DNA from: CAIYTF01 sp963664845
GTDB taxonomy: Bacteria > Bacteroidota > Ignavibacteria > Ignavibacteriales > Ignavibacteriaceae
Reading direction: 5' to 3'
NCBI GenBank assembly: GCA_963664845.1
Contig: OY761615.1
Coordinates: 3,410,001 to 3,474,000, forward strand
DNA length: 64,000 bases
The translations under genes were made by a program, and so were the position numbers. Positions 42,166 through 52,001 of this stretch are shown here, in pieces; the stretch's first letter is position 1; the number at the start of each line of letters is the position of its first letter. The notes below the pieces were generated by a model. The model searched no databases. It was not told where the DNA came from and saw only the letters and a list, made by a program, of their open reading frames with translations.

Positions 42166-43047
42166 GTGTATAAATTACTGTCATTCTATAAGTATGTCCC
42201 CCTGTCCAATCCGTCCGCCATGCAGGAGGCCTTGCTTTCATTTTGCCTTGCCAACAATCTGCGCGGCAAGATATATGTTGCTGCGGAGGGCATTAACGGC
42301 AACGTATCCGGCCAGGAACAGCAGACAGATCTGTTCAGGCAGTTCATGAGTGCCATTCCGGAATTTTCCGATATCCTCTACAAAACGGACAACACGGAAG
42401 GATTTGTCTACCCCAAAATGTTTGTACGCGTCAGAAAAGAACTGGTGCACCTGGGTATAGAGGGGCAGACCAATGAACATTCAGGCAAACGCCTTAAACC
42501 CGCTGAACTGGTTGATCTTTATGCATCGGGAAAAGAGTTCGTTATTGTCGATACGCGCAACCGGTACGAAAGCGAGATTGGTTATTTTGATGGGGCGCTG
42601 CGCCCGGAAATGACAAATTTCCGTGAATGGGGAGACATTGCAGACAAACTTGCTGAGTACAAAGATAAAACCGTCGTAACCTATTGCACCGGCGGCATAC
42701 GCTGTGAAAAAGCATCAGCCGTGTTGCTTGCCAAAGGTTTCAGGGATGTGTATCAGTTAGATGGGGGCATAATCACGTTTGTGAAAGAATTTCCCGACAC
42801 CGTGTGGAAAGGCGGTGTGTTTGTTTTTGACGAGCGGAAAGTTCTGGAGCCGAATCAAAAACCGGAATTGAAATTTGGATCCAGATGCTTATTTTGCAAT
42901 ACCGATACAAATTATTATATAAACTGTCATAACCTTGCATGCGACAAATTGTTTGTCGTCTGCAAAAACTGCGCGGAAGAACATGCGTATTGCTGTGGCT
43001 CCGCGTGTGAAGAAGCAATAACAAAAAGGACAAGGATATATAAATGA
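42166..43047 (+). CDS. trhO: tRNA uridine(34) hydroxylase, rhodanese-type
   Basis: The 293-residue protein matches TrhO/YceA: an N-terminal alpha/beta domain (KIYVAAEGINGNVSG), a rhodanese domain with VIVDTRNRYES and the active-site CTGGIRC (Cys174, Cys180), and a C-terminal cysteine-rich region (CLFCN, CKNC) likely binding a metal. It makes 5-hydroxyuridine at tRNA wobble position 34. The start is a GTG at 42166 at the family's usual position. The last codons overlap the next gene by 4 nt. Confidence 0.94.
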   Translation: MYKLLSFYKYVPLSNPSAMQEALLSFCLANNLRGKIYVAAEGINGNVSGQEQQTDLFRQFMSAIPEFSDILYKTDNTEGFVYPKMFVRVRKELVHLGIEGQTNEHSGKRLKPAELVDLYASGKEFVIVDTRNRYESEIGYFDGALRPEMTNFREWGDIADKLAEYKDKTVVTYCTGGIRCEKASAVLLAKGFRDVYQLDGGIITFVKEFPDTVWKGGVFVFDERKVLEPNQKPELKFGSRCLFCNTDTNYYINCHNLACDKLFVVCKNCAEEHAYCCGSACEEAITKRTRIYK

Positions 43048-43574
43048 TGGACGATACCCCCACTGTTCTGGAAAGTGCCAAACCGCATACACTAGCCGAT
43101 GAGCTTAAGCGGTGGATAGTTTCTGTTCTGGTGTTGGCTATGGGCGTTTATTTTTTTCTCAACGTCGGGCATTACACGCTGCTTGATAACTTCGATCTGA
43201 TCATACATGAGGCGGGACACGCCATAATTTCGTTCCTCGGCGAAACTATCTATTTTCTGGGTGGAACGCTGATGCAGATAATAGTGCCCGTTCTGTTGTT
43301 TGCCTTTTGCTTCTATAACACCCTGCTAAAGAGCATGCAGCTTTCACTGGCATTTCTTGGACAGAACCTTATCAACATAAGCGTTTACGCGGGTGATGCA
43401 AGCACCAAAAAGCTCCGCCTGTTTGGGCCTCCGGGAGCAAAACACGATTGGAATTTCGTGCTTTCCAAATATGGTATTCTGGACTGGGACCAGGATATCG
43501 CGATGTTCTTTCTGGTCGCAGCAGGACTCGTGTTCCTCTTTGCGATAATACTTCCTCTTCTGGTCAAGGATTAA
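43044..43574 (+). CDS. Membrane HEXXH protein, M50-like putative metalloprotease
   Basis: The 176-residue protein has about four membrane helices. The first is followed by DLIIHEAGHAIISF, giving a HEXXH zinc site (His55, Glu56, His59) at the start of a membrane helix, the arrangement seen in M50-type intramembrane proteases. A third ligand could be Asp or His in the HDWN or LDWDQD region. It is translationally coupled to trhO and its 3' end overlaps the convergent Sel1 gene by 11 nt. The function is unknown. Confidence 0.65.
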   Translation: MMDDTPTVLESAKPHTLADELKRWIVSVLVLAMGVYFFLNVGHYTLLDNFDLIIHEAGHAIISFLGETIYFLGGTLMQIIVPVLLFAFCFYNTLLKSMQLSLAFLGQNLINISVYAGDASTKKLRLFGPPGAKHDWNFVLSKYGILDWDQDIAMFFLVAAGLVFLFAIILPLLVKD

Positions 43575-45120
43575 GCGGTTCTTCTTCTGCAATTTTAAAT
43601 TCCGGGCTGTCGGGTCGCAGCGAATTATAGAGGCGCTTGAGTGACAAATAGGCGGTTGAGTTCCCTCTGAACGCCGCTCTCCGATAACACTCCACTGCTT
43701 TGCTCTTGTTGATTGCATTGCACACGCCTGTCTCGTATAAATAGCCCTGTATAAGCAGTGCGAGAATTGAGCCGCGTGATTCAAGCTTTTCCAGTTCCGG
43801 TAATGCTGGCAATTCGTTGCATCCTTTCTTAAGGAACAACTTTGCAAGGGCTATTCTCAGATATGCTTCCTTGTTTCCAAGGTCCTCGGCTCTTTTCCAA
43901 TACTGAAATGCCTGAACGGAATCACGTTCAACATATTTCCCCTTGAAATATACTTCACCAAGTTCCAGCAACGCCGGTATCAGCTCCTTGCCTGCGGCTT
44001 CCTTCATTTCGGTGAGAAGCTTGGTGCGGTAGGACGTGTTCTGTCCGCCATCCGATTGCAAGATCGCAAGCACGTATTGCGCGCGAGGTTCTTTTTTTGC
44101 AGCAGCTTTTTCAACAGTCTGATTAAAGTCGGGATGTTCCAGAAGTTTAGACAAATAGAATCCTGCTTCGGGTGACTCGAGGCGGAAGGCGCGTAAATAA
44201 TACAAGGCGGCATCAATGTTTGATCGCTTGAACATTACTCCGGTCTCATAGCATCTACCCAAAAACACATTTGCTTCAGGGCTTCCGCAGCTTGCCGATT
44301 GTTCTATGCTATTCATCAACGAATCAATAGGTGCCTGCATCAGCGTATCGCTGCCCGTGAAACCGAGTGCCAGCCGCAAATCTGAAGGGCAGCTCAGCAG
44401 GAGGGTCCTGAATTTTTCCGTATCGGAAATTGCTTTGCTTGTTTTTGCAATGTCGGTTATGAAATCCATGTCGGCGCTGGTAATGCTTTGCTGCGTATTC
44501 TGTGATTGATAGAACTGTTCCTGTTTGTTCTTTGTCTGCATCTCCTTTCTGCGTTCAATGAATTTTTCAAGTTTCTTTTTTGTTTCAATGGCAGGTTTAA
44601 AGGAGCTTGCGGCTGCCTGATCTATCCAAACGAGCGCAGTGTCATAGTCCCTGGGAACAATGAGATCTTCAGTTGAAAAGACCCCGACCAGATATTGTGC
44701 ATCCGGCATGCCGTGCATGGCAGCACTCTTGATATAATTATACGCCGTGAACGGATTCCAGTTCAACCCCCAGCCATTTAAATAAAAAATGCCAAGATTA
44801 TACCGTGCGGTTGGCAGATCCTGGTCAGCAGCTTTTTGCAGCCAGTAAATAGCGCGTGCCGTGTCCGCTGGGAATCCCTCACCCGTAAGGAAACGTATTG
44901 CCAGCTCCTCCTGGGCAAGAGCCTCGCCTTTGTTGGCTTTTTGTGTCAGGTAAAACGACTCTTCAAATTTATAGGAGTAATCAGGGATATAAAGCGGATA
45001 GAATTGCCAGACAATGGTCTTTTTCTTGAAGGCCAGGCTCTGTTGGTTTGTCTGCTGTGCAGTTGCAGTTGAAATAATAACGAGGAATAAACATGCAAAG
45101 GAAAGTGCAGAAAAACGCAT
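43564..45120 (-). CDS. Secreted Sel1-repeat protein
   Basis: From the ATG at 45120 (AGGGG upstream) the protein has 518 residues with a signal peptide (1-21) and many Sel1/TPR-type repeats, for example EELAIRFLTGEGFPADTARA and ARYNLGIFYLNGWG, with degenerate repeats in the middle. Sel1 proteins are scaffolds for protein interactions, often at the cell envelope. The C-terminal end overlaps the HEXXH gene on the other strand. A TTG at 45162 would only add residues before the signal peptide. Confidence 0.88.
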   Translation of the reverse strand: MRFSALSFACLFLVIISTATAQQTNQQSLAFKKKTIVWQFYPLYIPDYSYKFEESFYLTQKANKGEALAQEELAIRFLTGEGFPADTARAIYWLQKAADQDLPTARYNLGIFYLNGWGLNWNPFTAYNYIKSAAMHGMPDAQYLVGVFSTEDLIVPRDYDTALVWIDQAAASSFKPAIETKKKLEKFIERRKEMQTKNKQEQFYQSQNTQQSITSADMDFITDIAKTSKAISDTEKFRTLLLSCPSDLRLALGFTGSDTLMQAPIDSLMNSIEQSASCGSPEANVFLGRCYETGVMFKRSNIDAALYYLRAFRLESPEAGFYLSKLLEHPDFNQTVEKAAAKKEPRAQYVLAILQSDGGQNTSYRTKLLTEMKEAAGKELIPALLELGEVYFKGKYVERDSVQAFQYWKRAEDLGNKEAYLRIALAKLFLKKGCNELPALPELEKLESRGSILALLIQGYLYETGVCNAINKSKAVECYRRAAFRGNSTAYLSLKRLYNSLRPDSPEFKIAEEEPLNP

Positions 45121-45734
45121 GCCGGCTGCCCCTTTCGGGTTTAGTTTTTTAATAGTATGCAATTGGTGTTTCAGAAAAATCAGAAAAATAAATCTACAAC
45201 ATGAACAGTTAATAAATCAATGCCTTTATTGGTGTCTGGAGTACTATTTATAAAAAAAACTACTTCTGACCATCCCAAATTGACCATTGTGCAGCGTAAA
45301 AATCAAGGTATGTACTGGATTATTCAGGTATCAATTTAACACAATCGGGGAAGTATTGTCATTCATCTGCTTGCTTTGAACTCTATTAGAAAACCTCAAC
45401 TCGTCTCAATTTACAAGTTCATATCAGAATGGAAGCCTTTCCGCTCAAGTGATGAAATTGTGCCCGTATAATCAGTGCTTCGAAGTCTTCTCTCCTTTGT
45501 GTGTAAGAGTGACAGCTTAACGAAATTTGTGAGAAGCGTCATTCCCACGAAGGTGGGAATCCACTTAATTCGAAGTGCGTGGGAAACAACGTTATAATTA
45601 GTATCGGACAGCTCATACTAAGTTGACACCATTGCTCCGAGCAGGGTGCGTAAAATACTCCACCGGTGATATGGGGCAGAGAATCAGCTCAACCCTGCAA
45701 AATATAAAAACAGTGAAGACGTACCTTAATTAAT
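45121..45734. other. Gap with a dispersed palindromic repeat
   Basis: About 610 bp without a credible gene. It contains the palindromic repeat at 45538-45563. The remainder shows no hairpin-T terminator, tRNA or ORF with a ribosome site. Confidence 0.5.
45538..45563. repeat. GTCATTCCCACGAAGGTGGG palindromic repeat
   Basis: The core TTCCCAC-GAAG-GTGGGAA is a hairpin. The same element with different bases, ACCCGC-GAAG-GCGGGT, occurs at 63726-63751. Such GTCATnCCCGCGAAGGCGGG elements are dispersed in many bacterial genomes. Confidence 0.7.
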
Positions 45735-47858
45735 TTATTTTGGAATACTGTGGCTTTTCCTCAACACATAGCCACTCACCGGCCCAACGGAAAGTGAATG
45801 CTGCACGGTTTTTATTCTCTCAGTGCCGGCTTTCTTGGGGTTAACAACAATATCCCATTTCCCGGCAGGGAGTTTATATTGTTCAGAATTATGTTGATCT
45901 GCATTCATCAGCACCAGAAACGTTCCTTTATCATACGTCACTTCATAGCCCAAGGCAAATTCATTTTTCAGATTTGGCAGAAAAGTAATGTCATTATATT
46001 CTGCACGTCTGAACGCTGGGTAGGCTTTGCGCAGTTTTATCAAACCTTTGTAGTAATCGACCAGATCCCGGTTGAGGTCCGCATGTTTATAGTTGATATA
46101 ATTCGTCTCGTTGTCTTTGTCGTAGGAGTTGTGGTCAATTCTGCCCTTGTTCGTGTCGGCAACATCACTGTTCTTGGAAATGATTTTTGTTCTGGCAAAT
46201 TCCTGACCGGCCTGTATCATGGTCATGCCCTGCGACGTAAGCAGGAACAGTCCGCTGAGTTTATTAAGCTGCATCTGTCTTGGTGTCAGCTTGGCAAACT
46301 TATCCGGGTTCTCAATTCTGTCGTGTGGATTCACTTCGCCGGAGCCGATACGGATAAAATCGCCTAAGGTATAGCCGTCATGTGATTCAAGATAATTAAC
46401 AGAATGTTCGGGCTTCTGGAAAAGCCCCAATGAGTCTTTGACCAACGTACCGCGCACGTAGCTCTTAATTCGTTCCAGTGAATTGTTGCCGTACCATTTG
46501 CCGAATATCCAGCCCTGTCCGTTATCCGGGTTTTCACCCTTCACACCGTTGCGAATCTGGTCGTTCCAGGCGCCCCAGCCGCGGAGAGAAAAGCCCATCG
46601 GGTCATAACCACCGCCCCAGGGTTCACACACAAACACAACATTCGGATTGATCTTTTGTGCTTCGTGAATAATGTCTTCAATGGTTAACCAGTCGAGCAG
46701 TTTCCCAAGGTCGAAACGGAATCCGTCAACATGATATTCCTTCATCCAATAGAGGATGCTCTCGATAATGAGACGGCGTACCATTGGCCGTTCCGTCTTG
46801 AGATCGTTGCCGCAATAACTCTGGTTAACATAATTGCCGTTTTCATCGGTGCGGAAATAATATTCCTTATCAATTTCTTTCAGATTGCCCAGCTCATATT
46901 CGGAGAGATGGTTAAAAACAACATCCATAATGACCGCGATGCCATTTTTGTGGAACGATTTGACCATGTCCTTAAATGCATTTACCTGTCTGCCCGTTTT
47001 TCCCTGCCATTTGTTCCATTGCAGTTCTTTCCATTCTTCGGCATAATATGCGGCAGGTGCAAAAAATGCCGCGGTCATATAGCCCCAGTGGTTGCGTTCA
47101 TAGGGGTTCCACGTATTCACTTTTCCAATCAGGGTGTCGCGTTTATAGGGGAGCTCAATATTGGCAAATTCCATTGCGGGAAGAAGTTCAACAGTATTCA
47201 CCTCAAGTGATTTAATATAGTTTATGCCGCCTTTGATGTTTTTTTCCGACAGGCCATAATAAGTCCCCGGCAGTTTTGCTCCCGAAGAGGAATGTGCCGT
47301 CATATCCCGCACATGCATTTCATATACAATCAAATCACGCCAGTCACGTTTGATCCATGTATCGCCCTGCCAGTCATACGAGCCTTCCTTTAGGAGGATA
47401 CTTTTACGGGGACTCAGATAGGTGTTGAACGTGGTGACAGCCTTTGCATAAGGGTCCACACATAACGGCAGTCCGGCGGCAAGGTCTTCAGTGTTGTGAA
47501 AAACTTTGTAACCATAATAGACGCCATATTTTTCACCCCACAGACTAACTTCCCATACGCCATTTTCATCTTTGCTTAACAGGTATTCTTCGTGTTTTGT
47601 GTCTTCCGGTTTTGCAAACAGGCACAGCACCACTTTGGCCGCCTGCGGTGCAAACAATCTGAAAGTGGTTTGTGTATCGGCCACAAACGCCCCCAGCCTC
47701 TTGGTTGAATAGAAGGCATCAAGCTTTTCTGAGTGGACCCTGAGTGAATCCTGTCTCGGAGAAATTCTCACGCTGTCTTGAGCAGATCTAAACATGGACG
47801 CGCCAATCATTGATTGTGAAATAATAACCAGCAGAATGAATTTTAACATTTGTGGCAT
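45735..47858 (-). CDS. pulA: Type I pullulanase-like GH13 glycoside hydrolase
   Basis: The 707-residue protein has a signal peptide (1-20), a CBM48-type N-terminal domain (LGAFVADTQTTFRLFAPQAAKV), and a GH13 barrel. Catalytic motifs are VIMDVVFNHL, DGFRFDLG (nucleophile Asp), VFVCEPWGG (acid/base Glu) and YLESHDGYTL. The YNWGYDP-like signature of pullulanases appears as WNPYERNHWGY. It should cleave alpha-1,6 bonds in glycogen or pullulan in the periplasm or outside. It stands alone, without neighbouring glycan genes. Confidence 0.9.
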   Translation of the reverse strand: MPQMLKFILLVIISQSMIGASMFRSAQDSVRISPRQDSLRVHSEKLDAFYSTKRLGAFVADTQTTFRLFAPQAAKVVLCLFAKPEDTKHEEYLLSKDENGVWEVSLWGEKYGVYYGYKVFHNTEDLAAGLPLCVDPYAKAVTTFNTYLSPRKSILLKEGSYDWQGDTWIKRDWRDLIVYEMHVRDMTAHSSSGAKLPGTYYGLSEKNIKGGINYIKSLEVNTVELLPAMEFANIELPYKRDTLIGKVNTWNPYERNHWGYMTAAFFAPAAYYAEEWKELQWNKWQGKTGRQVNAFKDMVKSFHKNGIAVIMDVVFNHLSEYELGNLKEIDKEYYFRTDENGNYVNQSYCGNDLKTERPMVRRLIIESILYWMKEYHVDGFRFDLGKLLDWLTIEDIIHEAQKINPNVVFVCEPWGGGYDPMGFSLRGWGAWNDQIRNGVKGENPDNGQGWIFGKWYGNNSLERIKSYVRGTLVKDSLGLFQKPEHSVNYLESHDGYTLGDFIRIGSGEVNPHDRIENPDKFAKLTPRQMQLNKLSGLFLLTSQGMTMIQAGQEFARTKIISKNSDVADTNKGRIDHNSYDKDNETNYINYKHADLNRDLVDYYKGLIKLRKAYPAFRRAEYNDITFLPNLKNEFALGYEVTYDKGTFLVLMNADQHNSEQYKLPAGKWDIVVNPKKAGTERIKTVQHSLSVGPVSGYVLRKSHSIPK

Positions 47859-48282
47859 AATTTTACTGTAAGGATGATTAAAATAAGTTCTGTGCTAAAA
47901 TTATCGAAAAAATAGCTAATTATATAAATTTTTCTTGCGGGGGAGAGAACTTATTTCCATGCAGATAAAGCAGTTATCCCAGTGTTGCTCAAGTAACAGT
48001 TGACAGCCAAACACCGTTAATGCGTTGTCTGGAGAACCCAGGCTTGTCAAGTGATTGAACCAAAAACAGCTTGACCTTCTGTTTAATTGAAAAACGAAAT
48101 TGCTTCCACTTGCTTTGCGAGAAAAGTCTATTGATAACCAGTACCTGCTGTAAAGCAGACATCATCAACACTTGGGTTGAACACTTTTCACTTACAATGG
48201 TAATAAGGTGAATCCTCCCTCTCAATTGTTCTTCACTCTTCCTTCAGGAATTTGTAACTTTAAGGTTCACTTATTATAAATT
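47859..48282. other. Gap before the porin gene
   Basis: The 424-bp divergent gap should carry promoters for the pullulanase gene and for the porin/mod genes. A 78-codon frame at 47989-48225 on the minus strand has no ribosome site or family match. No molybdate operator or riboswitch was recognised. Confidence 0.45.
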
Positions 48283-49557
48283 ATGGACATATTCATGGGA
48301 AAATATAAGATTCTTGTTTTTATTGCTCTTCTCTTTTCCGCAGCTGTGGCACAGGATACAAAAGTAACATGGGCATTTGACGGCCAGATCCAGTTACGTT
48401 CCGAGCTTGATGGCCGTGACTTTTCGAATAAAACATACCCGCTTACCTATACACTTTCACGTATCCGTCTTGGGGCAACCGCAAACGTTGGAAACAGCGT
48501 GTCATTTTATTTCCAGGCACAGGATTCACGCGTATTTGGCGAAGAGTCTGCCATTTCCACTAACACAAAAAATCTTGACTTGCATCAGGGTTATGTTAAA
48601 CTCATTAAACCATTCGATCTCCCCATTACCGCACAGGCAGGGCGTTTTACCGTTGCCTATGGCGACGAACGATTCTTCAGTTCAAGCGAGTGGAGCTATA
48701 TCGGCAAGGCGTGGGACGGTTTACGCCTGTCTTATGGCAGCACCTGGAAGGTTGATGTTTTTGCTTTGACCAGAAAGGACAGCGTGTCCTATCTAACCGC
48801 TGCCGATCCTGCAAAATACAGCTACCCTGCCAAATCGGTTTATAGTGCCGGTGTCTATGGTGCATGGCTAACCTTTGCTGCCGACAAGCAAAACAAATTT
48901 GATGCATTTGTTTATTATGATGTTACCCGCAGCAAATCATCCAACCTTGATTACGATTCTTTGCAGCTCACTACTGCCGGACTTACACACGCCGGCTCAT
49001 ATGATAATCTTTCAACGCAATTTGACGGTGCATACCAGTTCGGAAAAAACAATAAACGTGACGTCTCTGCTTATCTGCTGTCACTTCAGGTGTTCTATAA
49101 ACTGGACATCCTGAAAGTTGGTCTTGGCGGTGACATGATATCCGGCTCCAGTGGGGGAGCAAAAGGGAAGTACTATACATTCGAAACACCCTATAACGCC
49201 ACACACAGGTTTCTGGGTTATATGGATTATTCATTTAAAAATGCCTCAAGCAAATATTTGCTTGGCGTCAACGACATCTATCTCACCTCTACCGTTGCAC
49301 CGGTCAATTGTGCTTTCAACTTTGGCCTGAACCTGCACCATCTGCTCACCAACAAACAGGATGCAAATGGCAGCACCGCACTCGGCGATGAAGTAGACCT
49401 TACCGTGAAATATGAAATGATCAAAGGGACAACGCTCACGTGGGGTGGAAGCGTTTTTGTTCCTGGCAATTCCCTCAAAACTTCATACACCACCACAAAA
49501 GGCAACAGGAACGACGCTGCTTTTTGGTCTTTCGTTATGCTGACTGCAAATTTCTAA
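48283..49557 (+). CDS. Outer membrane beta-barrel porin
   Basis: The 424-residue protein has a signal peptide ending about AVAQ and alternating amphipathic strands typical of a 16- to 18-strand barrel. It ends in an aromatic residue (LTANF) as outer membrane proteins do. Segments such as RIRLGATANVGNSVSFYFQ and AQAGRFTVAYGDERFF resemble the alginate-export/phosphate-selective porin type. An in-frame ATG at 48295 (MGKYKIL) is an equally good start. Modest spacing (113 nt) to modA suggests a possible oxyanion porin. Confidence 0.8.
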   Translation: MDIFMGKYKILVFIALLFSAAVAQDTKVTWAFDGQIQLRSELDGRDFSNKTYPLTYTLSRIRLGATANVGNSVSFYFQAQDSRVFGEESAISTNTKNLDLHQGYVKLIKPFDLPITAQAGRFTVAYGDERFFSSSEWSYIGKAWDGLRLSYGSTWKVDVFALTRKDSVSYLTAADPAKYSYPAKSVYSAGVYGAWLTFAADKQNKFDAFVYYDVTRSKSSNLDYDSLQLTTAGLTHAGSYDNLSTQFDGAYQFGKNNKRDVSAYLLSLQVFYKLDILKVGLGGDMISGSSGGAKGKYYTFETPYNATHRFLGYMDYSFKNASSKYLLGVNDIYLTSTVAPVNCAFNFGLNLHHLLTNKQDANGSTALGDEVDLTVKYEMIKGTTLTWGGSVFVPGNSLKTSYTTTKGNRNDAAFWSFVMLTANF

Positions 49558-49670
49558 GCGCAGTTGGTCGAAGGTATTGTAAACTAATTACTATTTTAAC
49601 AACCCGGCTGCCGATTCATCTTCATATGAATTAGAATTGCAGCCGGATTGAGCTTAATGAAAGGATTACT

Positions 49671-50426
49671 ATGAAACGTATATTGATGCTTGGCTTGTTC
49701 TTTTTTGCGGGGGCAAGTCTCATGGCCCAGCAAACTTTTACTGTTGCTGCAGCGGCAGATCTTCGCTTTGCCCTCACCGAAATTGCGAACAGTTACAAAC
49801 AGGTCGATTCCACCGTTAAAATAGAGGTGATCTTCGGCGCTTCCGGAAATTTGTTTCAGCAGATTTCCAACCAGGCTCCTTTCGATATCTTCTTTTCCGC
49901 GGACAACAGCTATCCCAAAAAACTTGAAGAACAAAAACTGACAATCGGGAAATCGAAGCTCTATGCAATTGGCCACCTTGTGCTGTGGAGTTCAAAGGTT
50001 GATGTATCCAAGGGTATTGAGATACTGAAATCTGCTGATGTGAAAAAAATAGCACTGGCCAATCCTGAAGTTGCACCCTATGGCAAAAGGGCAGTGGAGT
50101 GCCTGAAATATTATAAGGTGGACGAACTGTTAAAGGATAAATTGGTTAAAGGCGAGAATGTTTCCCAGGCAGCACAATTCGCTATGACCGGGAATGCCGA
50201 AGTTGGCATGATAGCCCTCTCGCTTGCCATTTCTCCTGAAATGACTGCAAAGGGAAAATACTTCCAGCTTGACGACAGGAGTTATTCCCCCCTGGAGCAA
50301 TCCTTTGTCGTGTTAAAAAGAGCCGAAAAAAACACGGCAGTTTCAAGCTTTATTAAATATATTCAGACTGAGAAAGTCAGAAAAATATTTACCAAATTTG
50401 GTTTTAAACTTCCCGGTGAAAAATAA
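49671..50426 (+). CDS. modA: Molybdate-binding periplasmic protein
   Basis: The 251-residue protein has a signal peptide (1-19) and then TFTVAAAADLRFALTEIA, the ModA start, with IEVIFGASGNLFQQI and FDIFFSADNSYPKKL forming the oxyanion pocket. It binds molybdate or tungstate for the ModBC transporter. It is followed after 14 nt by modB. Confidence 0.95.
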   Translation: MKRILMLGLFFFAGASLMAQQTFTVAAAADLRFALTEIANSYKQVDSTVKIEVIFGASGNLFQQISNQAPFDIFFSADNSYPKKLEEQKLTIGKSKLYAIGHLVLWSSKVDVSKGIEILKSADVKKIALANPEVAPYGKRAVECLKYYKVDELLKDKLVKGENVSQAAQFAMTGNAEVGMIALSLAISPEMTAKGKYFQLDDRSYSPLEQSFVVLKRAEKNTAVSSFIKYIQTEKVRKIFTKFGFKLPGEK

Positions 50427-50440
50427 GAACTGTTATATAG

Positions 50441-51121
50441 ATGGATGAAGCATTTCTGGAGACCTTCAGGGTCTCCATTAAACTGGCGGCGCTGACAACA
50501 GTCATTCTGTTTGTTATTGGTGTTCCGGTCGCGTATTTTCTTACCTACGCGAAATTCAGGTTGAAAATTGTTTTGCAGGCTTTGGTCAGTATGCCGCTGG
50601 TGCTTCCCCCAACCGTATTGGGTTTTTACCTGTTGCTGGTCTTCAGTCCCAACTATTGGCTCGGCAAATACCTGAATGATACGTTCAATGTTCAACTCGC
50701 GTTTTCTTTTTTGGGAATTCTGATAGGCTCACTCATCTTTAATTTGCCGTTTATGGTCAATTCCATCCAGGCGGGTTTTGCAAACCTGCCGCTTTCCCTG
50801 CGCGATGCATCCTATACACTTGGAAAATCATCATTCACCACACTGTGGCATGTTTTATTGCCCAATATGAAACCGGCGCTCATCACCGGTGTGTGCCTCA
50901 CCTTTGCACACACCATCGGCGAGTTTGGTGTGGTGCTTATGATAGGAGGCAACATTCCGGGCAAAACCCGTGTCGCATCACTCGCAATCTATGATGAAGT
51001 GCAGGCACTCAACTTTTCCGGTGCTCACAACTACGCGGCATTTCTCTTCCTGTTCAGCTTCATCATCCTGCTGTTTATTTATGGAATAAATAAAGATTAC
51101 CTGCGATGGAAAAAGTTTTAA
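50441..51121 (+). CDS. modB: Molybdate ABC transporter permease
   Basis: The 226-residue protein has five membrane helices and the EAA-type loop (DASYTLGKSSFTTLWHVLLP) that docks on the ATPase. ALVSMPLVLPPTVLGFYLL is typical of ModB. It overlaps modC by 16 nt. Confidence 0.95.
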   Translation: MDEAFLETFRVSIKLAALTTVILFVIGVPVAYFLTYAKFRLKIVLQALVSMPLVLPPTVLGFYLLLVFSPNYWLGKYLNDTFNVQLAFSFLGILIGSLIFNLPFMVNSIQAGFANLPLSLRDASYTLGKSSFTTLWHVLLPNMKPALITGVCLTFAHTIGEFGVVLMIGGNIPGKTRVASLAIYDEVQALNFSGAHNYAAFLFLFSFIILLFIYGINKDYLRWKKF

Positions 51122-51972
51122 TAGAGCTGGATATCATAAAAAAGATGCATACCGCTGATGGCATCCAGACCCTTGAAGGTAAGCTCAGCATAGTGGAAAA
51201 CCAGTTGGTTACTTTGTTCGGAAAATCGGGAGTGGGCAAAACCACGCTGCTGCGCATGATTGCCGGGCTCACCACACCTGATGAAGGTTATATCAAAGTC
51301 GATGACGTTCCCTGGTTTGACAGTGCTGCACGCATTAACCGCAAACCCCAGCTGCGAAGTATTGGATTAGTTTTTCAGGATTACGCTCTCTTTCCCAACA
51401 TGACCGTTAAACAGCATTTGCTCTACGCACAACCGGAGAAAGATCTCGGATACGTTGCGGAGCTGCTTGAAATTTTTGAACTTGAAGGACTGAGCGGACG
51501 CAAACCCGATACGCTTTCAGGCGGCCAAAAACAGCGACTGGCTGTTGCCCGTGCGCTTGCCCGCAAACCACGCATACTCCTGCTTGATGAACCTCTCTCC
51601 GCGCTAGACGGTGAAACCCGTACCATGTTACAGGAGGAGATAATCCTCGCGCATAAAAGTTTCCATGCAACTACAATATTGGTAAGCCACGATGTGGCCG
51701 AAGTGCAGCGTCTTTCGGATCAGATTTATATTGTTGAAAATGGAGGGGTAAGCAAAGCAAACTCGATGGATGCCCTGGCTGCAGGATCATGCATCATGGG
51801 CGAAACAGAAATTGCCGCTGAAATTTTTGCTGTATCAGGAAATGACGTGACAATTAAACTGAATGGCTCTCCCGTTGTATTGGCAGTGAATTCCGACACT
51901 GCTTCAAAACTGAAACCGGGTGACATGGTAACGATCACGCTTTCCGGTTCGGGAATTAAAATAAAAGAGTAA
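51106..51972 (+). CDS. modC: Molybdate ABC transporter ATPase
   Basis: The 288-residue protein has Walker A GKSGVGKTT (39-47), Q-loop VFQDYALFP, signature LSGGQKQR (137-144), Walker B ILLLDEPLSALD, and H-loop LVSHDVAE. The C-terminal region after about 225 forms a TOBE/Mop-like domain (VSGNDVTIKLNGSPVVLA), suggesting molybdate-dependent feedback. ModABC supplies molybdenum for molybdopterin enzymes. Confidence 0.95.
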   Translation: MEKVLIELDIIKKMHTADGIQTLEGKLSIVENQLVTLFGKSGVGKTTLLRMIAGLTTPDEGYIKVDDVPWFDSAARINRKPQLRSIGLVFQDYALFPNMTVKQHLLYAQPEKDLGYVAELLEIFELEGLSGRKPDTLSGGQKQRLAVARALARKPRILLLDEPLSALDGETRTMLQEEIILAHKSFHATTILVSHDVAEVQRLSDQIYIVENGGVSKANSMDALAAGSCIMGETEIAAEIFAVSGNDVTIKLNGSPVVLAVNSDTASKLKPGDMVTITLSGSGIKIKE

Positions 51973-52001
51973 AAACATCCGCGTTGTGATGCCGGTGTTG
52001 G

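Noticed and set aside
47989..48225. 78-residue frame on the minus strand between pulA-like and porin genes
   Set aside because: No ribosome site, no signal peptide and no recognisable family; composition looks like non-coding DNA.
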